This document shows positions 23,235 to 32,148 of a stretch of DNA of 64,000 nt, one piece after another; the stretch's first letter is position 1, and each line of letters starts with the position of its first letter. The position numbers were made by a program, and so were the translations under genes. The notes under the pieces are model-generated. The model saw only the letters and a program-made list of their open reading frames with translations. It did no database searches and had not been told where the DNA came from. Location: assembly GCF_004115975.1 (NCBI RefSeq), contig NZ_SDDZ01000004.1, positions 62,001-126,000 of the forward strand. Direction: 5' to 3'. This DNA is from Gelidibacter gilvus (GTDB lineage: Bacteria; Bacteroidota; Bacteroidia; Flavobacteriales; Flavobacteriaceae).

Positions 23235-24113
23235 CTATTCTTCTACCCAAATATCCCCTTCTGGATCCTTTGGATTTGCTGGCGTTGTACCTTGGAAGGT
23301 CAGGATGTAACTTGATACCTGAGCCATTTCAATTGGTTTTAACGTTGATTTCCATGGTACCATCCCTTTCCCACTACGGCCACCTTCACTGACGGTGTGG
23401 AAAATATTTTTGATCCCACCACCCAGAATCCAATGTTCATCGGTAAGGTTTGGACCAATGCCACCACCACCATCCGGCATATGACAAGCAACGCAATAGG
23501 CGTCATAAACGATTTTTCCATTTGCTAAATCTGCCGGATCGGTCATGACCGTCACCGAGTCAAAATCGACCAGGTCTTTAGCATTCTTTTTATACTCTTC
23601 CAACTCCATTTTAGCTATTTCTAAAGTGGATTCTAATTCGTCATATTGATTAGCACCGTCAAACACATGAAAACGCAACATATAAACCACTGCGAACACT
23701 ATTGACGCGTAAAAACCATAACGCCACCATGGTGGAAGATCATTGTCCAATTCCTTGATACCATCATAATCATGGTCAAGAATAATTTCACCTTCTTTTT
23801 CAATGGGTTTGGAACCCAACATTTTTATATAGGTTTTTTTGACCCATTCCACAATTTTTGGACTTGATGTTTTAGTACTTAAATACCTGGCTTTAGCGGC
23901 TTCATCCAAACTTTGAAACATCACATTCTCCAAAGCGGCAATTATAGCTTCAATAGCTATAATAAGAAGCAATACAAACCCTAAGAACAATAAAATCATG
24001 GGATTGTTCATAAATGCGGGATCGTGTGGTGTGCCCACAAAGAGTTCTACAATAACCCAGATAATAAAGAATAATACGGGTACCCTAACGTATGCTGGAA
24101 TTGAATTTCTCAT
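23235..24113 (-). CDS. ccoP: Cytochrome cbb3 oxidase subunit CcoP, monoheme
   Basis: Membrane segments near residues 11-60 and 131-150 precede a periplasmic cytochrome c domain with CVACH (Cys207, Cys210, His211), PDGGGGIGPNL and the Met-containing GKGMVPWKSTL. Only one CxxCH is present, whereas proteobacterial CcoP has two. This short form occurs in Bacteroidota. CcoP accepts electrons and passes them to CcoO. Its start overlaps the end of the ccoQ-like gene by 4 nt. Confidence 0.92.
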   Translation of the reverse strand: MRNSIPAYVRVPVLFFIIWVIVELFVGTPHDPAFMNNPMILLFLGFVLLLIIAIEAIIAALENVMFQSLDEAAKARYLSTKTSSPKIVEWVKKTYIKMLGSKPIEKEGEIILDHDYDGIKELDNDLPPWWRYGFYASIVFAVVYMLRFHVFDGANQYDELESTLEIAKMELEEYKKNAKDLVDFDSVTVMTDPADLANGKIVYDAYCVACHMPDGGGGIGPNLTDEHWILGGGIKNIFHTVSEGGRSGKGMVPWKSTLKPIEMAQVSSYILTFQGTTPANPKDPEGDIWVEE

Positions 24114-24295
24114 AATTGTGTATCGTTTTGATTGTCTAAAGGAATGTCGCTCATTCTATCGATGTATTCTTTTTTTGCGGTCAGTACCCACCAAAAAAGG
24201 GCCACGAAAAAAATGAAAAATATTAGTAAGGAAATCATTGGATATATTTCAATACCGGAAATACTGTCCATATGGTGTTTTATATATTTCAGCAT
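24110..24295 (-). CDS. ccoQ: CcoQ-like small subunit
   Basis: A 61-residue protein with one membrane helix (about residues 18-40, YPMISLLIFFIFFVALFWWVL) and the following KKEYIDRMSDIPL, typical of CcoQ/FixQ. It lies between ccoNO and ccoP, overlapping ccoP by 4 nt. CcoQ stabilises the oxidase. Confidence 0.82.
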   Translation of the reverse strand: MLKYIKHHMDSISGIEIYPMISLLIFFIFFVALFWWVLTAKKEYIDRMSDIPLDNQNDTQL

Positions 24296-24301
24296 GATGG
24301 T

Positions 24302-26485
24302 TTAGTTTTGTGTTGTTTCTAAATCTTTTACTTTAATATCAGTGCCAAGGCGCTGTAAATAGGCAATAATTGCCACAATTTCACGGTCTCTCATTTCAAC
24401 AAAATCGGCACCGCCATTGGCTTTGTCTTTTTCATAGGCCTCTGCAAAAGCTGGATCCCCATAAAGGTTCTCTTCAATCTGAGTCCCTTGTTCGGTCATG
24501 CTTTGTTGTGCATTCGCTACGTCTTCATCGGTATATGGCACTCCAAGAGTCATCATTGCTCTCAACTTTCTTTCCGTAACAGACTTGTCCAATTTATCTG
24601 TAATCAACCATTTATAACCAGGCATGATGGATCCAGAAGACGTACTCTGCGGATCATACATATGGTTAAAATGCCAACTGTCAGAATATTTGCCTCCAAT
24701 TCTATGCAAGTCAGGTCCTGTACGTTTACTTCCCCATAAGAATGGGTGGTCATAGACATACTCGCCGGCTTTTGAGAATTCACCATAGCGTTCTACTTCA
24801 TCTCTAAAAGGTCTAATCATTTGAGAGTGACACCCAACGCAGCCTTCTCTAATATAAAGGTCTCTACCTTCAAGCTCAAGCGGCGTATATGGCTTCACAC
24901 TGGAAATGGTAGGAATGTTAGAATCGATTACTAAGGTTGGTACAATTTGAACAATACCACCAATAAGTATGGCTATTGTTGCTCCAATGGTCAATTGAAC
25001 AGGTCTACGCTCTAACCAACTGTGCCAATGTTCACCAGCAACCATGCCTTTAGAAACGCGTTGTAGTGCAGGAGCTTCTGCAAGCTCATCAGTAACTTCA
25101 CTACCTTTTCTTACCGTTTGAATGACATTATAGATCATGACGATCATTCCCGCCAAGAATAAAGTACCACCAATGGCACGCATCCAATACATTGGCATAA
25201 TTTCAGTAACGGTTTCCAAGAAGTTACCGTAAACCAAAGTACCGTCAGGATTAAATTGTTTCCACATACTTGCTTGGGTAAAACCAGCAACGTATAATGG
25301 CAATGCATACATGATGATTCCTAAAGTTCCGATCCAGAAATGGACGTTTGCTAAACCTATTGAATATAGTTTTGATTTGGTCAATCGAGGGATTAACCAA
25401 TAGATCATCCCAAAGGCTAAAAATCCGTTCCAAGCCAGAGCTGCTACGTGAACGTGTGCAATAATCCAGTCGGTATAATGTGCAATGGCGTTGACGTTCT
25501 TGAGCGATAGCATTGGGCCTTCAAACGTAGCCATCCCATATCCGGTAATAGCAACAACCATAAATTTTAAAACAGGATCAGTTCTTACCTTGTCCCAAGC
25601 ACCACGAAGTGTCAAGAGTCCGTTGATCATCCCTCCCCAGGAAGGCATTAATAACATGACTGAGAATGCGACACCTAAGTTTTGTGCCCATTCCGGTAAT
25701 GCTGAGTATAGTAAGTGATGCGGTCCTGCCCAAATATAGATAAAGATCAAAGACCAAAAGTGGACTATGGAAAGTCGGTAAGAATACACAGGTCTGTTGG
25801 CTGCTTTAGGTACAAAATAGTACATCAATCCTAAAAACGGCGTGGTCAAGAAAAACGCCACTGCGTTATGTCCATACCACCATTGTACCAAGGCATCTTG
25901 AACTCCGGCATAAACAGAATAACTTTTAAAAGCACTGACTGGTATCTCTAAACTATTAAAGATGTGAAGTACGGCAACCGTAACAAAAGTGGCAATATAA
26001 AACCAAAGTGCAACATACAAATGGCGTTGTCTTCTTCTTAAAATGGTCCCGATAAGGTTCCATCCAAAAACAACCCAAACCACGGCAATGGCAATATCAA
26101 TTGGCCATTCTAGTTCAGCATATTCTTTTGAGGTTGAAAAACCCAACGGCAGTGTAATTGCCGCGGCAAGAATGATTAATTGCCATCCCCAAAAGTTGAT
26201 ATTACTTAACGTGTCACTGAACATCCTGGCTTTCAGTAACCGTTGTGATGAATAGTAAACTCCGGCAAAAATGGCATTACCTACAAAGGCAAAAATAACT
26301 GCATTGGTATGTAACGGTCTCAACCTTCCAAAGCTCAACCATGAAATGCCATCGGTAAGGTTTGGAAAAAGGAATAGAAAAGCTAATAAGAGTCCCACGA
26401 TCATACCAATAAGACCCCAGAACATGGTGGCATAAAGGAATTTCTTAACGACTTTATTATCGTAATAGAATTGTTGCATTTCCAT
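24302..26485 (-). CDS. ccoNO: Cytochrome cbb3 oxidase fused subunits CcoN-CcoO
   Basis: Residues 1 to about 470 form the 12-helix catalytic subunit. His motifs include RPLHTNAVIFAFVGN (low-spin heme), WWYGHNAVAFFLTTPFLG and GPHHLLYSALPEWAQ (CuB region), and DWIIAHVHVAALAW (heme ligands). From about residue 500 a CcoO-type segment has one helix and a cytochrome c site CVGCHSQMIRPF (Cys549, Cys552, His553) with GSIMPGYKWL downstream. The fusion is common in Bacteroidota. The complex reduces O2 at very low concentration and pumps protons. It forms an operon with ccoS upstream and ccoQ, ccoP and ccoG downstream. Confidence 0.96.
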   Translation of the reverse strand: MEMQQFYYDNKVVKKFLYATMFWGLIGMIVGLLLAFLFLFPNLTDGISWLSFGRLRPLHTNAVIFAFVGNAIFAGVYYSSQRLLKARMFSDTLSNINFWGWQLIILAAAITLPLGFSTSKEYAELEWPIDIAIAVVWVVFGWNLIGTILRRRQRHLYVALWFYIATFVTVAVLHIFNSLEIPVSAFKSYSVYAGVQDALVQWWYGHNAVAFFLTTPFLGLMYYFVPKAANRPVYSYRLSIVHFWSLIFIYIWAGPHHLLYSALPEWAQNLGVAFSVMLLMPSWGGMINGLLTLRGAWDKVRTDPVLKFMVVAITGYGMATFEGPMLSLKNVNAIAHYTDWIIAHVHVAALAWNGFLAFGMIYWLIPRLTKSKLYSIGLANVHFWIGTLGIIMYALPLYVAGFTQASMWKQFNPDGTLVYGNFLETVTEIMPMYWMRAIGGTLFLAGMIVMIYNVIQTVRKGSEVTDELAEAPALQRVSKGMVAGEHWHSWLERRPVQLTIGATIAILIGGIVQIVPTLVIDSNIPTISSVKPYTPLELEGRDLYIREGCVGCHSQMIRPFRDEVERYGEFSKAGEYVYDHPFLWGSKRTGPDLHRIGGKYSDSWHFNHMYDPQSTSSGSIMPGYKWLITDKLDKSVTERKLRAMMTLGVPYTDEDVANAQQSMTEQGTQIEENLYGDPAFAEAYEKDKANGGADFVEMRDREIVAIIAYLQRLGTDIKVKDLETTQN

Positions 26486-26494
26486 AGTAAAAAA

Positions 26495-26689
26495 TTATTC
26501 TTGGTTAGTTAGTTTTGATTTTTTTATTGTGATTGGTTTTTCTTTTACTAATTCGTCTTCAAAAAGCATACGTACAGACGGGGTGTAGCTATCATCATAT
26601 TGACCGTTTTTTACGGCGAAAATGAAGGCAACAAAAAAGATGACGGCTACTAAAATGCTAAGACTCAGCAATAAATAAATAACACTCAT
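26495..26689 (-). CDS. ccoS: CcoS cbb3 oxidase maturation protein
   Basis: A 64-residue single-helix protein starting MSVIYLLLSLSILVAV and containing AVKNGQYDDSYTPSVRMLFED. The GQYDD stretch is the conserved feature of CcoS. CcoS is needed for cofactor insertion into cbb3 oxidase. It is the first gene after the Fnr-type promoter at 26710-26753, with a predicted 16-nt leader, and lies 9 nt before ccoNO. Confidence 0.9.
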   Translation of the reverse strand: MSVIYLLLSLSILVAVIFFVAFIFAVKNGQYDDSYTPSVRMLFEDELVKEKPITIKKSKLTNQE

Positions 26690-26709
26690 ACCTGATAGAA
26701 GTTAAGGGT

Positions 26710-26753
26710 CAAAAATACATTTGACGGTTTTATTATTTTATGATATTTATCAT
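26710..26753 (-). promoter_or_regulatory. Fnr-type promoter of the cco operon
   Basis: On the plus strand ATGATATTTATCAT (26740-26753) is the TGA-N6-TCA palindrome. On the minus strand TATTTTTG (26717-26710) is the -7 box, 36 nt from the upstream edge of the site. This is the same geometry as at nirK, nos and the copper group. Confidence 0.72.
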
Positions 26754-26760
26754 GTTTTAA

Positions 26761-26779
26761 ATATTCGAATTACGAATAT
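26761..26779. repeat. Short inverted repeat upstream of the cco promoter
   Basis: ATATTCG (26761-26767) and CGAATAT (26773-26779) are perfect 7-nt arms with a 5-nt spacer, centred about 65 nt before the predicted start of the cco transcript. It could be a second regulator site. Further along, an imperfect stem (TTGGCA 26846-26851 with TGCCAA 26860-26865) lies downstream of ccoI without a T run. Confidence 0.4.
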
Positions 26780-26916
26780 CGGAATATTTTTATAAACTTT
26801 CTCCTTTTATGGCCGTGTAATTCCTACGGATTATTAAGGTGGGTTTTGGCATTTAAATCTGCCAAGACCTCATATTTTAAATGACGAAATAAGAAACTGC
26901 TTTTTAATCGTGCAGT

Positions 26917-29304
26917 CTATTTCAATTTTCGCGCAGTCACATTTGTAGCGATTGTCGTAAAAACCACAATACTAATCGAGCTTAAGGGCATTAAGATGGC
27001 CGCAACTACGGGTTCCAGTCTGCCGGTTACCGCAAAAGAGACGCCTACAACATTGTACATAAATGACAGTACAAAGGCCCATTTCACAATTTTAATGGCC
27101 GATTTTGACAAGTTAATAAAATCGCTGAGACTATTAAATTTCTCTGCATCCAAAATGGCATCACAAGCAGGGGAGAAGACATTCACGTTTTCTGAAAGCG
27201 CAATTCCTACGTTGCTTTGTGCCAAGGCACCTGCGTCATTTAGACCATCGCCAATCATTAAGACTTTGGCACCTTCGCTCTGATGGTGTTTAATATATTC
27301 TAACTTATCATCCGGTTTTTGATTGAAAAGTAACTTGGTTCTTGCCGGAAGCAGTTTTTTCAAATTTTCTATTTCGCCTTCATTATCCCCAGAAAGAATG
27401 GCCAAATCATAATTTTTTTTGAGCTTGTTGAACAACTGAGATAGGCCTTTTCGATAACTATTGTAAAAGGTGTATTTTCCTTTGTAAGCATCGTTACTAC
27501 TGATATGGACTGAAGTGTTCAGAACGGCTGTTTCACTGGGCTTTCCAACAAAATTTGCCGAGCCAATTTTGATACTGTCTTGTTGGTGCATCCCTTGAAT
27601 GCCTTGCCCTACATGTTCTTCAAATTGATCGAGCATGATGATGTCGTTCTCTTCTAAAAGATCATAAAGTGTTCTGCTCAGTGGATGGTTGGAACCTCTC
27701 AACGTGTTTTTTAATAATACTTCTTCAGATAAAGAAAGGGCATCCCCTTCATAAGTGGCAGTACTTTGTTTGTTGGAAGTAATGGTACCGGTTTTATCAA
27801 ATATAATCGTGTCTATTGCTGCCAACTGCTCAATAACAGTGGCGTTTTTAAGATAAAACTTATGCTTGCCAAAAATGCGAAGGATATTTCCAAGTGTAAA
27901 TGGTGCCGCCAATGCAATGGCGCATGGACAGGCAATAATCAACACAGAAGTAAAAACGTTCAATGCTTTACTGGAATCAACAAACAGCCAGAACGCTGTA
28001 GAAATAAAGGCAATACTCAACACAATGATGGTAAAGCGTTTGCTGATCAGGTTTGTTAAGGTGGTGAAGCTGTCTTCCTTAACTTTATTGAACACATCGT
28101 TGCCCCACAATTGGGTCAAATAACTTTGTTCCACACTTTTTAAAGCTTCCATTTCAATGCTTCCTGAAGTCTGTTTACCACCGGCAAAAAGTTTATCTCC
28201 AGAGACTTTGCTCAGGGCGTCTGATTCTCCAGTGACAAAACTGTAATCTATTTTCGCCCTTCCCTTGATAAGGACACCATCTACCGGAATCAATTCCTCA
28301 TTTCTAATCAGCAGTCGGTCACCCTTTTTAATATCATAGACTTGAATGGGATGTTCCTCACCATTTTTGGAAATCTTGGTAATGGCAATTGGAAAATAGG
28401 ATTTGTAGTCGCGTTCAAAAGATAGAAACGAATAAGTTCTTTGTTGGAAGAACTTACCCAATAATAAGAAAAACAAGAGTCCGGTTAAACTGTCAAAAAA
28501 GCCTGATCCATGATCAAAAATAATGTCAAAAGTGCTTCGTAAAAAAAGAACGATGATTCCCAGCGCAATAGGCACGTCAATATTCAAAACTCTGGCGCGT
28601 AAACCTTTATAGGCAGAGATATAATAATCTTGTGAAGAATATAAAACCACTGGAAGTGAAAAAGCAAACATCAACCATCTAAAAAATGGTTTGTACTGGT
28701 CCAGCCAAAATTCCTTTACTTCAAAATACTCAGGAAACGAGAGGAACATCACATTACCAAATGCAAATCCAGCAATTCCTAGTTTGTAGATTAAGGAACG
28801 GTTAACTTGGTTTTTGCCTGTTGAAAAATCCTCCAAACTGATATAAGGGTCATATCCGATAGAACTCAACAAAATGACCGCTTCTTTCAAGCTGTAGTTT
28901 TGAGAGTTGTATTGAAGTCGCACCGTTTTCTTACCAAAATCGACTTGCGAAGATGAAATATGACTATTGAGTTTATTTAGGTTTTCGAGAATCCAAATGC
29001 ATGAACTGCAATGGATTATCGGAATGTAGAGTGTTGCTATCTGTGATTTTCCATCATCAAATTCCACCAATTTATCAATAATATTCTGTTGGGAAAGAAA
29101 ATCATATTTTCCTTGAATATCTTTTGGGGTGGTGCCTGGAGCAGATTGGAGATCGTAATAACAGGTGAGATCATTTTCTGAGAAGATTTCATAAACCGTC
29201 TTGCAGCCTTGACAGCAGAATGATTTATCGTCAAAAAAAATTGTGGACGAATCAGAGAGATCTCCACAGTGGAAACAAGTTGATGATTCCATAATTATGC
29301 TCAT
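26917..29304 (-). CDS. ccoI: CcoI/FixI copper-transporting P1B-type ATPase
   Basis: The N terminus carries a Cys-rich module (CFHCGDL...FCCQGCKTVYEIF) and a metal-binding domain with HCSSCIWILENL. Eight membrane helices include the ion motif ACPCAIALAAP. The actuator motif TGES and the phosphorylation motif DKTGTIT are followed by GDGLNDAGAL. CcoI exports copper to the periplasm for the CuB centre of cbb3 oxidase. A start at 29304 or at Met5 (29292) is possible; both lie close to the predicted transcription start. It is divergent from the fnr-like gene and shares its Fnr-type site. Confidence 0.93.
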   Translation of the reverse strand: MSIIMESSTCFHCGDLSDSSTIFFDDKSFCCQGCKTVYEIFSENDLTCYYDLQSAPGTTPKDIQGKYDFLSQQNIIDKLVEFDDGKSQIATLYIPIIHCSSCIWILENLNKLNSHISSSQVDFGKKTVRLQYNSQNYSLKEAVILLSSIGYDPYISLEDFSTGKNQVNRSLIYKLGIAGFAFGNVMFLSFPEYFEVKEFWLDQYKPFFRWLMFAFSLPVVLYSSQDYYISAYKGLRARVLNIDVPIALGIIVLFLRSTFDIIFDHGSGFFDSLTGLLFFLLLGKFFQQRTYSFLSFERDYKSYFPIAITKISKNGEEHPIQVYDIKKGDRLLIRNEELIPVDGVLIKGRAKIDYSFVTGESDALSKVSGDKLFAGGKQTSGSIEMEALKSVEQSYLTQLWGNDVFNKVKEDSFTTLTNLISKRFTIIVLSIAFISTAFWLFVDSSKALNVFTSVLIIACPCAIALAAPFTLGNILRIFGKHKFYLKNATVIEQLAAIDTIIFDKTGTITSNKQSTATYEGDALSLSEEVLLKNTLRGSNHPLSRTLYDLLEENDIIMLDQFEEHVGQGIQGMHQQDSIKIGSANFVGKPSETAVLNTSVHISSNDAYKGKYTFYNSYRKGLSQLFNKLKKNYDLAILSGDNEGEIENLKKLLPARTKLLFNQKPDDKLEYIKHHQSEGAKVLMIGDGLNDAGALAQSNVGIALSENVNVFSPACDAILDAEKFNSLSDFINLSKSAIKIVKWAFVLSFMYNVVGVSFAVTGRLEPVVAAILMPLSSISIVVFTTIATNVTARKLK

Positions 29305-29316
29305 TTATACCTTGTG

Positions 29317-29376
29317 CAAAGGTCGTAAATGATTATGGCTTATACTATGATAATTGTCATGTTTTTCTTATTTTTG
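29317..29376. promoter_or_regulatory. Divergent ccoI / fnr-like promoter region with one Fnr-type site
   Basis: ATGATAATTGTCAT (29347-29360) is the TGA-N6-TCA palindrome. For ccoI on the minus strand, GACCTTTG (29324-29317) stands 36 nt from the site, a -7 box with one mismatch (G for T). For the fnr-like gene on the plus strand, TATTTTTG (29369-29376) is a perfect -7 box only 22 nt from the site start. There the site would be centred near -27.5 and block the promoter. One site may thus activate ccoI and repress the regulator gene. Confidence 0.68.
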
Positions 29377-29395
29377 GGGGTCAAAAAAATTAAGT

Positions 29396-30073
29396 ATGAG
29401 TAGATGCGACCAATGCATTGCACGTCAATTGAATTCAATGAAAACTTTAACAAAAGAAGAGCTAAAAGAAGTCGCTGCATGCAAGAGAACACTGTTTTAT
29501 AAAAAGGGCGAAGTCATTTTTGGTGAAAATGAACTGCTCTCCGGCGTTTATTGCGTTAGAGAGGGCATTTGTAAAATGACCAAATTGAGCGCCAATGGAA
29601 AGGATCATACTGTTAAATTAATGGGTAAGGGCAAATTAATTGGCCAACGCTCAGTTATTAGTGAAGAGCGTACCCATTTAAGTGCTGTTGCTTTAATTGA
29701 TGTTGAACTTTGCTATGTGCCAAAAGATCAAATTTTGGACAATATCAAATCCAACCAAGAATTTTCATTTAACGTGTTACAGAATTTGGCCCAAGATTTA
29801 AGGGAAGCCGAAGGGGATCTCATCAATATGGCTCAGAAATCGGTGAGACAACGTCTATCCGAAGCTTTAACTTATGTCAGCAAAACTTTTGGGGAGACTG
29901 AAGATGGCTATTTGAATGTCAATTTATCCCGCGAAGATTATGCAAGCATCGTTGGAACGGCTACGGAATCTGCCATCAGGATTTTATCCCAATTTAAAAA
30001 AGAAGGTCTGATCTCCACTTCAGGTAAAAAGATTAAAATTGAAAAGCTAAAGGAGTTGGAGCGTGTCGAATAA
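29396..30073 (+). CDS. Crp/Fnr-family regulator, probable oxygen-responsive activator
   Basis: The 225-residue protein has N-terminal cysteines Cys4 and Cys7 (CDQC) and Cys29, with two more near Cys53 and Cys59, then a cyclic-nucleotide-binding-type barrel and a C-terminal HTH. Cysteines at these places could hold a 4Fe-4S cluster as in FNR, though spacing differs from E. coli. The recognition helix reads TATESAIRILSQF: the Glu and Arg that read TGA in FNR are kept, while the Ser that reads the outer T is Ile. This suits the ATGA/GTGA sites found in the window. The ATG at 29396 is preferred over a TTG at 29354 that lies inside the operator. Confidence 0.9.
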   Translation: MSRCDQCIARQLNSMKTLTKEELKEVAACKRTLFYKKGEVIFGENELLSGVYCVREGICKMTKLSANGKDHTVKLMGKGKLIGQRSVISEERTHLSAVALIDVELCYVPKDQILDNIKSNQEFSFNVLQNLAQDLREAEGDLINMAQKSVRQRLSEALTYVSKTFGETEDGYLNVNLSREDYASIVGTATESAIRILSQFKKEGLISTSGKKIKIEKLKELERVE

Positions 30074-30131
30074 TACACTTCCTCGTTTTTTGAACGCTCT
30101 AAAGTAAATGACTGATTCAATTTCAGGAAAA

Positions 30132-30170
30132 ACAAACCCCAAAGCTTTTTGATGCTTTAGGGTTGTTTTC
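30132..30170. terminator. Bidirectional terminator
   Basis: CAAACCCCAAAGC (30133-30145) pairs imperfectly with GCTTTAGGGTTG (30154-30165), with A-rich and T-rich flanks. It separates the convergent fnr-like gene and the peptidase gene. Confidence 0.78.
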
Positions 30171-30195
30171 AAAGTTTTTTTAATGACTCGAATCT

Positions 30196-32148
30196 CTAAG
30201 ACTCGTCTTCAGCTTTTATCTCTTTTGCTTTCATTTTACCGTCAATAGGCGCATTTTCATTCTTCAAATATTTATCTAAAAACTGAAGCACCCTACTATA
30301 GGCTTCAATTTGATTTTCCTTTTTGATAAATCCATGACCTTCATCCTCAAAGAGGACATACTCAACAGGAACACCGTTTTCTCGAACACCAGCGACAATT
30401 TCATCAGATTCTACCTGTAAAACTCGTGGGTCTTGAGCGCCCTGCAAAACAATCAATGGTTTGGTCACTTTATCTGTATGGAACAAAGGGGAAATTCGTC
30501 TGAGGCGTACTGAATCTGCAGTAAAAGGATCTCCCAATTCTAAGTACAATGATTTTCTCATGGATTCCCAATAGGGCGGAATACTCTTTAAAGTTCTGAT
30601 CCAATTGGTAACACCAAATAAATTGACGCCCACATCAAATTCTTCAGGTGCGTAGGTTAGCGCGGCCATAGTCATATAGCCACCGTAGGAACCGCCTATA
30701 ATTCCAATTTTATCCCCATCAATTTCTGGTTGGGTGGCGAGCCAATTTTTGCCTTCCACACAATCCTGTAAATCTTTTTCACCGTGATTTAAATCGTCCA
30801 TTTGGTAAAAGGTTTTTCCATAGCCACTGCTACCGCGATTGTTGACCGCCAAAACGGCATAACCATGATTGACCATATATTGAATAAACGAATTAAATCC
30901 TTGACGTGATTGTCCGCCTGGACCTCCGTGTACCCAAACCATTGCAGGAACTTTGTTATCTTTTGAGGCTTGATGAGGCAAGTAATAAATGGCAGGAATT
31001 TCTACCCCATCAAAGGATTTGTAGCGAATAACCTTGGCGGTCACCAAATCGTCCGCATGAATGTCCTCGTTAAGGACATTGGTCAGTTGGTGTTGTTCTT
31101 TCGTTTTAAAATTATAAGTGTATAGATTGGATGGCATATTGGAGCCGCCAACATACAAGCGCATCCATTGTTCATCATCGCTAAACCCAACGCTTGAAAT
31201 GCTCTGATCTCCAAAATCTGGTAAGTCAATAGGCGCATTCGTAGCGACATCTATAATTTCAATGACGTTTTTACCATCTTCATTCACATAAACGACCATA
31301 TAAGTTCCGTTTTTGGTGAAACTAGCACCAGAGATATCCCATGGTTTTTCCGAAATATTAGATTTTTCCTTTGTTTTGAGATCATATTTCATCAAATAAG
31401 AAAATTCAACACCATCGTCTGTTGTATAATAAAGTGCACTGCTATCATTGGAGAAATCTTGTGCGGAATTGCTACTTTGGTTGCCGTTGACCTTTGTTTT
31501 CTCTCTTGAATTTACGTTATAAACGAAGAGATCGCTGTCATTGGTGTTCAGCGATTGCGCCAATGCAATAAAGTTTTTGTCCTTTGAGATAGCACTAAAA
31601 TTCAATCCGTCATTATTCTGATAAATCATTTTTGAGTTAAAGTTGGAAATGTCCATCTCATAGACATCAAAGAATTTTGGATTCATTTTATTAGATCCGA
31701 AGTAAAAGGATTGACCATCTTCAGCCCAACCGTAAAATTGTGATTTTGCGCCTTTCTCTGGAGTCAAATCCGTGATGGTTCCTGTGGAGTCCCGTAAGTA
31801 AATATGATCAATTTCATCCCCATTGCCATCTGCTGATAAGAGCATCCGGTCATCATTCGGAAAAAATGATTCTGCAAAATAAGAGGTGCTGTCAGAAGCG
31901 GTAACAGGGGTGTAGCTACCTCCAGTAATCGGCACGGTGTATACATTAAAAATCCCCGATCGGTTACTTGAAATCAGGAGTTTGGAATTGTCGTAGGAAA
32001 AACTTCCACCGGATACAGCTTCGTTATCCATAAACTGTTCAATGGTGTACTGCTCAATTTTGAGGGCAGTATCCTCATTTTTCTCATCCTTTTTGTCCTT
32101 GCACGAAATACAAAGAAGAAGAGTCATCGCAAAAATTAAATGTTTCAT
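30196..32148 (-). CDS. S9 family (prolyl oligopeptidase-type) peptidase lipoprotein
   Basis: A lipoprotein signal ends CISCKDK. The N-terminal two thirds form a WD40-like beta-propeller (GGSFSYDNSKLLISSN and similar repeats). From about residue 390 an alpha/beta hydrolase domain carries MVWVHGGPGGQSRQG, the nucleophile motif GGSYGGYM, and the acid and base in GAQDPRVLQVES and EDEGHGF. It probably cleaves oligopeptides in the periplasm. It is a single gene. Confidence 0.92.
   Translation of the reverse strand: MKHLIFAMTLLLCISCKDKKDEKNEDTALKIEQYTIEQFMDNEAVSGGSFSYDNSKLLISSNRSGIFNVYTVPITGGSYTPVTASDSTSYFAESFFPNDDRMLLSADGNGDEIDHIYLRDSTGTITDLTPEKGAKSQFYGWAEDGQSFYFGSNKMNPKFFDVYEMDISNFNSKMIYQNNDGLNFSAISKDKNFIALAQSLNTNDSDLFVYNVNSREKTKVNGNQSSNSAQDFSNDSSALYYTTDDGVEFSYLMKYDLKTKEKSNISEKPWDISGASFTKNGTYMVVYVNEDGKNVIEIIDVATNAPIDLPDFGDQSISSVGFSDDEQWMRLYVGGSNMPSNLYTYNFKTKEQHQLTNVLNEDIHADDLVTAKVIRYKSFDGVEIPAIYYLPHQASKDNKVPAMVWVHGGPGGQSRQGFNSFIQYMVNHGYAVLAVNNRGSSGYGKTFYQMDDLNHGEKDLQDCVEGKNWLATQPEIDGDKIGIIGGSYGGYMTMAALTYAPEEFDVGVNLFGVTNWIRTLKSIPPYWESMRKSLYLELGDPFTADSVRLRRISPLFHTDKVTKPLIVLQGAQDPRVLQVESDEIVAGVRENGVPVEYVLFEDEGHGFIKKENQIEAYSRVLQFLDKYLKNENAPIDGKMKAKEIKAEDES

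Noticed and set aside
29354-30073. TTG start for the Crp/Fnr gene at 29354
   Set aside because: It lies inside the palindromic operator and upstream of the -7 box; the ATG at 29396 fits the predicted transcript start.
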